From positions 1-36,231 of the forward strand of contig PLIU01000445.1 of the NCBI GenBank assembly GCA_003140095.1: a stretch of DNA of 36,231 nucleotides, given 5' to 3'. The notes below the pieces were generated by a model, which worked only from the letters and a program-made list of their open reading frames with translations, ran no database searches and was not told the origin of the DNA. Shown here in pieces: positions 32,954 to 36,231 of this stretch; the stretch's first letter is position 1, and each line of letters begins with the position of its first letter. Position numbers and translations under genes: made by a program. Source of the DNA: Verrucomicrobiales bacterium (GTDB lineage Bacteria > Verrucomicrobiota > Verrucomicrobiia > Limisphaerales > Palsa-1400).

Positions 32954-33796
32954 ATGAAGCACAGATCCTTAGCGCAGTCTGGAAAGGCAGCTTTTACGTT
33001 GATTGAGTTGCTGGTCGTCATCGCCATCATTGCCATTCTGGCGGCCCTGCTGCTGCCCGCCCTGGCTGGCGCCAAGCGAAATGCCGTGGACCTCAACTGC
33101 GTCAGCAACTGCAAACAGATTCTTCTGAGCATGCAGATGTATGTGGACGATGCCAAAGGCTCGATGATCAGCTACAATGACCCCTTCGACAACCTAAATA
33201 ACACTCTGTGGATCGCAAGGCTCCAGACAAATTACAGCGCATTTCAAGGTGTGCGGTGTTGTCCGGCGGCGCCGGCGCCGACACCGATCCGCTCATGGAA
33301 AGCGCCGGCGGATGAGGCTCCGCCTCTGGCGGGTGTGGGTGGCACAGCCGATTACCCATGGCTTTGGACTGGAGGCGCCACATCGTATGTCGGAGGCTAC
33401 GCTCTGAATGCTTGGTGTTACGCGGATGCTTTTGAAGTCTTCGGCATGCCTGAGGACGAGGTTTATCAGAAAGAATCCAATGTGACGCATCCTGCCCTTA
33501 CCCCCTACTTCTCGGACTCCATTTGGGTGGACTGCGCCCCGAGCGAGTCTGACGCGCCCTCCACGGACTTATACAGCGGTTCCGACACTTCCGGCGGGAT
33601 GGACCGCCTTACCATTGCGCGGCACGGGTACAAGGCGCCTGGCGCGGCGCCAAGACATGTTCCCGCGGGGGCGCCCTTGGTGGGCGCGGTTGACGTGGCC
33701 TTTACCGATGGCCATGCCGCGGCGGTCAAGCTGGAGCAACTTTGGACTCTCTACTGGCACGATGGCTGGGTGACACCAAGCACGCGTCCCCCGTAA
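32954..33796 (+). CDS. Pseudopilin-like protein with H-x9-DG type C-terminus (copy 1)
   Basis: A 280-residue protein of the type II secretion/pseudopilin-like class so abundant in Verrucomicrobiota. The N-terminal [20 protein letters not shown] is a class III prepilin signal: E5 of the FTLIE stretch is present, and Ala instead of Gly precedes the Phe, as often in this phylum. A hydrophobic helix follows (to about residue 40), then a soluble domain with conserved Cys pairs. The C-terminus [20 protein letters not shown], then GH, is the H-x9-DG-like motif, followed by [11 protein letters not shown]. The ATG at 32954 gives [18 protein letters not shown]. It is probably a surface or pilus-like structural protein. 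Duplicated at 35117. Confidence 0.88.
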   Translation: MKHRSLAQSGKAAFTLIELLVVIAIIAILAALLLPALAGAKRNAVDLNCVSNCKQILLSMQMYVDDAKGSMISYNDPFDNLNNTLWIARLQTNYSAFQGVRCCPAAPAPTPIRSWKAPADEAPPLAGVGGTADYPWLWTGGATSYVGGYALNAWCYADAFEVFGMPEDEVYQKESNVTHPALTPYFSDSIWVDCAPSESDAPSTDLYSGSDTSGGMDRLTIARHGYKAPGAAPRHVPAGAPLVGAVDVAFTDGHAAAVKLEQLWTLYWHDGWVTPSTRPP

Positions 33797-33833
33797 GCCA
33801 CGGGGCGATTAGAGGCGGGTTGACGTGGCTTAC
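33793..33833 (+). terminator. Hairpin spanning the stop codon of pseudopilin 1
   Basis: GTAAGCCACG (33793-33802, containing the TAA) and CGTGGCTTAC (33824-33833) form a perfect 10-bp stem with a 21-base loop. There is no long T-run, so it may be a weak terminator or an RNA-stability element. A shorter version is present after copy 2. Confidence 0.5.
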
Positions 33834-33891
33834 TTCAATTACGGAAACCGTACTAACAACTATAGGACTTTGGCCTTTTTGCGCCGGCCAT

Positions 33892-34890
33892 TCATGGGTG
33901 GCTCGCGGGCGCAGGCATCGTGCCTTCCACGTGGGCGTCCTTTAGAAATTGGCTCACGGTTTCCTTCCATTGCAGGGGACTGTGCATCACGATGGCGGCG
34001 TGGCCGACGCCGGCAAACTCCTTGAACCATTTGCGCCCTGGCACGGCGTCATAAACCAGGCGCGCTTCGGCCAGGCGCGCCCGCGGGTCGGCGGCGCCGT
34101 GCAAAAACAGGATCGGGCAGCGCACGCTGGCGGCGTATTCGACCGGATTGTTGCCAAAGGCGTTGAATCCTAACTGCCGTCCGCCCCAAAAGACGAGCAA
34201 TGCGGCGCCCGGAAACGAAGGCAGGCCCATCAATTCAAAGCGATGCCGCACGGTGGCCAGCATTCTGTCAAATACAGCTTCCGCAATGATCGCGTCCGGC
34301 TGGACGCCGCAACTGTGGACCGCCCTCAGCTCGGCCGCGGCGCCCATGGAAATCCCGTAAAGAACCAGCTTGGAATGGGGCAGGCTGGCCTTGGCGTAGC
34401 GGACCGCCGCCGCCACGTCTTCCGCCTCATCGAAGCCGACGGTCGTGTAGGATTCGGAAGAATCTCCGGAGCCGCGAAAATCGACCAGCAACACCGAAAG
34501 CCCCAGTTCCAGAAAAACCCTGGCCTCGTTGAGCGTGCCGGTCTTTTCGTCGCCGTAACCGTGAAACAGGATGACCAGCGGACTCTCCGGCGTCACCGGG
34601 CAGTACCAAGCGCCCAACCGCTCGCCGTTGCCGCCGGCGAAGGTAAAGGCACGGCAGGCCGGGCCAAGAATGGCCGGTGAGAGGGTGGTGCGCGGCCGGG
34701 GCAGATCGACGCCGTAAAGCAACGTCTTCAACTTCTGCCCGAGGCTCAGATTCTCCGCCTGGGCGGTGCGCGAGCCGCCTGCGACGAAATGCGTCATGGC
34801 GTAGGCTTGCCGATAAGCCACGAAATTCAGCGCGGCGAAGGCAGCCACGAGCACCGCCGCCACCATACAGAGGCGGCGTTTCAATTTCAC
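33892..34890 (-). CDS. Membrane-anchored alpha/beta hydrolase
   Basis: A 332-residue serine hydrolase of the S33/hydrolase_4 type. From the chosen GTG (34890) it begins MKLKRRLCMVAAVLVAAFAA, a basic stretch plus one hydrophobic helix, giving an anchor with the enzyme probably outside. The nucleophile is S181 in LYGISMGAA, the acid D268 in FLHGAADPR and the base H297 in GVGHAAIV; the HG-x-G oxyanion motif is FHGYGDEK. The reading frame is open further upstream to 35022, but that part overlaps the promoter box of pseudopilin copy 2 and is not protein-like; an ATG at 34866 is also possible. The gene lies between, and antisense to, the two pseudopilin copies. Confidence 0.88.
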   Translation of the reverse strand: MKLKRRLCMVAAVLVAAFAALNFVAYRQAYAMTHFVAGGSRTAQAENLSLGQKLKTLLYGVDLPRPRTTLSPAILGPACRAFTFAGGNGERLGAWYCPVTPESPLVILFHGYGDEKTGTLNEARVFLELGLSVLLVDFRGSGDSSESYTTVGFDEAEDVAAAVRYAKASLPHSKLVLYGISMGAAAELRAVHSCGVQPDAIIAEAVFDRMLATVRHRFELMGLPSFPGAALLVFWGGRQLGFNAFGNNPVEYAASVRCPILFLHGAADPRARLAEARLVYDAVPGRKWFKEFAGVGHAAIVMHSPLQWKETVSQFLKDAHVEGTMPAPASHP

Positions 34891-35015
34891 AGTCAAACGA
34901 CAGGAAATAGCCAAGGGTTCCAAGGGCGTCAATTTCCAATTTGAATTTTGAATTTTAAACCGTAAATTCGGCCGTGAGTTTCTTGAGCCTGGGGGATTTT
35001 CGTCCGAAAGGGTGC

Positions 35016-35040
35016 TTGACATTCGTGCCGGATCATGCCA
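35016..35040 (+). promoter_or_regulatory. Conserved TTGACA box upstream of pseudopilin gene 2
   Basis: TTGACA (35016-35021) inside GCTTGACATTCGTGCCGG, exactly 101 bp before the ATG at 35117, the same distance as in copy 1. It is followed by GGATCATGC. Conservation of position through the duplication supports a real transcription signal. Confidence 0.5.
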
Positions 35041-35116
35041 GTTTTACTCGCAGCAATCGCAAAGGCCGGCTCCGGAACCGGATTTGCTTGCAGGCTCCGC
35101 AAAGGCGAGTCAAATT

Positions 35117-35959
35117 ATGAAGCATCGATCATTATTACAGTCTGGAAAGGCAGCTTTCACGTTGATAGAGTTGCTGGTTGTCATCGCCGTCATCGCCATT
35201 CTTGCGGCGCTGCTGCTGCCCGCCTTGGCCAGCGCCAAACGAAGTGCCGTCGATCTCAACTGTATCAGCAACAGCAAACAGATGCTTCTGAGCATGATGA
35301 TGTACGTGGACGACAGCAACGGCAACCTGATAAGCTACTATCAGATGATTGATAAAAATCCTATTGATACCCTGTGGATCGCAAGGCTCACGACGAATTA
35401 CAGCGCATCTCAAGGCGTGCGGTGTTGTCCGGCGACGCCGCCGCCAACGCCAGTAACCGCATGGAAAGCGCCTAGTGATGATCCTCTGCAGTGGGGTACA
35501 GCCGATTACCCATGGTATTGGGATGGCTCGAACATCCCTTATGTCGGAAGCTATGCCATAAATGGTTGGTGTTACGGTGATGCGTACTCAGAGGGTTTCG
35601 GTCCTGAGAATGAGTTTTTTATAAAACTTAACGCTGTTTACCAGACTGCCCTAACACCCTACTTTACGGACTCGATTTGGGTGGACGGCTGGCCTAATGA
35701 GACTGACGCACCCTCCACGGATTTGTACGCCGGATCGGACAGTATGACCGGTGAGACCGGCATGGACCGCCGCACCATAGCGCGGCATAACTACAAGGCG
35801 CCTGGCGCCGCGCCAAGGCACGTTGCACCCGGCCAGCCGTTGGTCGGCTCCATTAACGTGGCCTTTATAGATGGCCATGTCACGCCTGTCAAGCTGGAGC
35901 AACTTTGGAGTCTCTACTGGCATGTTGGCTGGGTGGTGCCCAAAGTGCGTCCCCCGTAA
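35117..35959 (+). CDS. Pseudopilin-like protein with H-x9-DG type C-terminus (copy 2)
   Basis: A 280-residue paralogue of the protein at 32954, of the same length. The N-terminus [20 protein letters not shown] and the following helix are nearly identical. The C-terminal part (PRHVAPGQPLVGSINVAFID, then GHVTPVKLEQLW) is well conserved. The middle (about residues 60-200) differs more: NCISNSKQMLLSMMMYVDDS replaces [20 protein letters not shown], and the loop after WKAP is shortened and changed. It may be a second subunit of the same surface structure. The ATG at 35117 is fixed by the family N-terminus. A hairpin (35956-35983) follows. Confidence 0.88.
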   Translation: MKHRSLLQSGKAAFTLIELLVVIAVIAILAALLLPALASAKRSAVDLNCISNSKQMLLSMMMYVDDSNGNLISYYQMIDKNPIDTLWIARLTTNYSASQGVRCCPATPPPTPVTAWKAPSDDPLQWGTADYPWYWDGSNIPYVGSYAINGWCYGDAYSEGFGPENEFFIKLNAVYQTALTPYFTDSIWVDGWPNETDAPSTDLYAGSDSMTGETGMDRRTIARHNYKAPGAAPRHVAPGQPLVGSINVAFIDGHVTPVKLEQLWSLYWHVGWVVPKVRPP

Positions 35960-35983
35960 GCCAGAGGGCAGTCAGGGGCTTGC
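35956..35983 (+). terminator. Hairpin spanning the stop codon of pseudopilin 2
   Basis: GTAAGCC (35956-35962, containing the TAA) pairs with GGCTTGC (35977-35983), seven pairs with one G-U. It is the shortened counterpart of the hairpin at 33793-33833; pairing is kept although the sequence has changed. Confidence 0.42.
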
Positions 35984-36067
35984 TTCGCTTCAATAAAGGG
36001 TCAGCCGCTCCGCGGCGTCGCCTGTCCACACACAGGAAGAAAGGCAAAAGCAGTCCTTTCCGTCAAA

Positions 36068-36231
36068 TCAAGGCGTTACCAACTCGACCGTTGGGAAATA
36101 TTTCTCAAATCGCCCTTGATCACGCGTGACAATCTTGAAATGCATGATCTCAGCCTGCGCGCCGATGAAACAGGGTCATGGTTCGCGCGTAAGTTCGCGC
36201 CCGCCGACAGGCAGGGCCATTTCATCTGGGA
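36068..36231 (-). pseudogene. PIN-domain toxin (VapC-like) C-terminal remnant, cut by window edge
   Basis: On the minus strand the last 35 codons read CFIGAQAEIMHFKIVTRDQG, then RFEKYFPTVELVTP and a stop at 36068. This is the characteristic C-terminus of PIN-domain ribonuclease toxins (FIGAxA...LLTRDxxRYxxYFPxVxLIxP), including the acidic residue of the TRD motif. The same frame upstream (MALPVGGRELTREP) is interrupted by TGA at 36176-36178, so as it stands it is broken, either by a point change or by a one-base slip. The 5' part and any antitoxin gene lie beyond the right edge. Confidence 0.6.

Larger units (their letters stand above)
32811..33840 (+). repeat. Long duplication, copy 1 (promoter region, gene and 3' hairpin)
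   Basis: The segment from about 32811 to 33840 aligns with 34975-35995. Similarity covers about 140 bp upstream of the ATG, the whole reading frame (both 280 residues) and about 40 bp after the stop. The copies have diverged, more so in the middle of the protein. Confidence 0.75.
34975..35995 (+). repeat. Long duplication, copy 2 (promoter region, gene and 3' hairpin)
   Basis: Counterpart of 32811-33840, in the same orientation, with an unrelated gene on the other strand between them. Conserved blocks include the TTGACA box, the leader just before the ATG, both protein ends and the post-stop hairpin. Confidence 0.75.

Noticed and set aside
34891-35022. Longer N-terminus for the alpha/beta hydrolase
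   Set aside because: The extra 44 residues overlap the conserved promoter box of pseudopilin copy 2 and are not protein-like; the GTG at 34890 gives a clean membrane anchor.
1-36231. CRISPR array, tRNA, rRNA, prophage or biosynthetic cluster
   Set aside because: No regularly spaced repeats of 23-40 bp, no tRNA-like cloverleaf with CCA end, no rRNA sequence and no phage structural or assembly-line genes were seen.

Overview
The window looks like a chromosomal segment of a soil or freshwater Verrucomicrobiota bacterium (Pedosphaera/Limisphaera-like). The clues are paired pseudopilin-like proteins whose N-terminal segment is preceded by Ala instead of Gly and which end in an H-x9-DG type module, secreted proteins closing with a 'W...FFRL' module, a Tat-exported Gfo/Idh/MocA oxidoreductase beside a cytochrome/FGE-sulfatase hybrid, a high-GC housekeeping background, and abundant short intergenic repeats. 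This assignment is an inference from protein style; there is no rRNA gene to confirm it.

Layout. 1-6.4 kb is an accessory, decaying region. It holds two fragments of RHS/YD-repeat genes, a Sel1-repeat gene directly behind one of them (possible immunity partner), an intact IS110-family transposase with structured flanks, a small membrane-protein gene coupled to a frameshifted upstream gene, and two tandem inverted-repeat units of about 105 bp. 6.45-18.5 kb is mostly housekeeping: a small conserved-looking hypothetical gene, 6-phosphogluconolactonase, a candidate structured RNA with its own terminator, polyphosphate kinase, a carboxylesterase, a giant IPT/TIG adhesin-like protein, an internally duplicated secreted protein, an FmdB zinc ribbon, GlnE and type III pantothenate kinase.

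18.5-20.2 kb carries a two-gene ATPase plus TOPRIM-like module (ATGA overlap) that resembles OLD/PARIS/DUF4276-type defence pairs. It is the best candidate for an under-described system here. 20.3-31 kb carries lactate permease, an M32 carboxypeptidase, a GNAT acetyltransferase, an unrecognised secreted protein, the classical pdxJ-acpS pair, a Tat-exported oxidoreductase, a cytochrome c/FGE fusion with two haem-less repeat modules, and a YebC-family regulator.

31-36.2 kb starts with about 900 bp of non-coding repeats, including a composite element of inverted 8-bp arrays flanking a 9-bp array. An isoaspartyl peptidase follows, then a duplicated pseudopilin gene whose two copies (with promoter-region box and 3' hairpin) flank an opposite-strand membrane-anchored hydrolase. 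A PIN-domain toxin relic with an in-frame stop lies at the right edge.

No rRNA, tRNA, CRISPR array or prophage was recognised. All names rest on motif recognition by eye; no database search was run.
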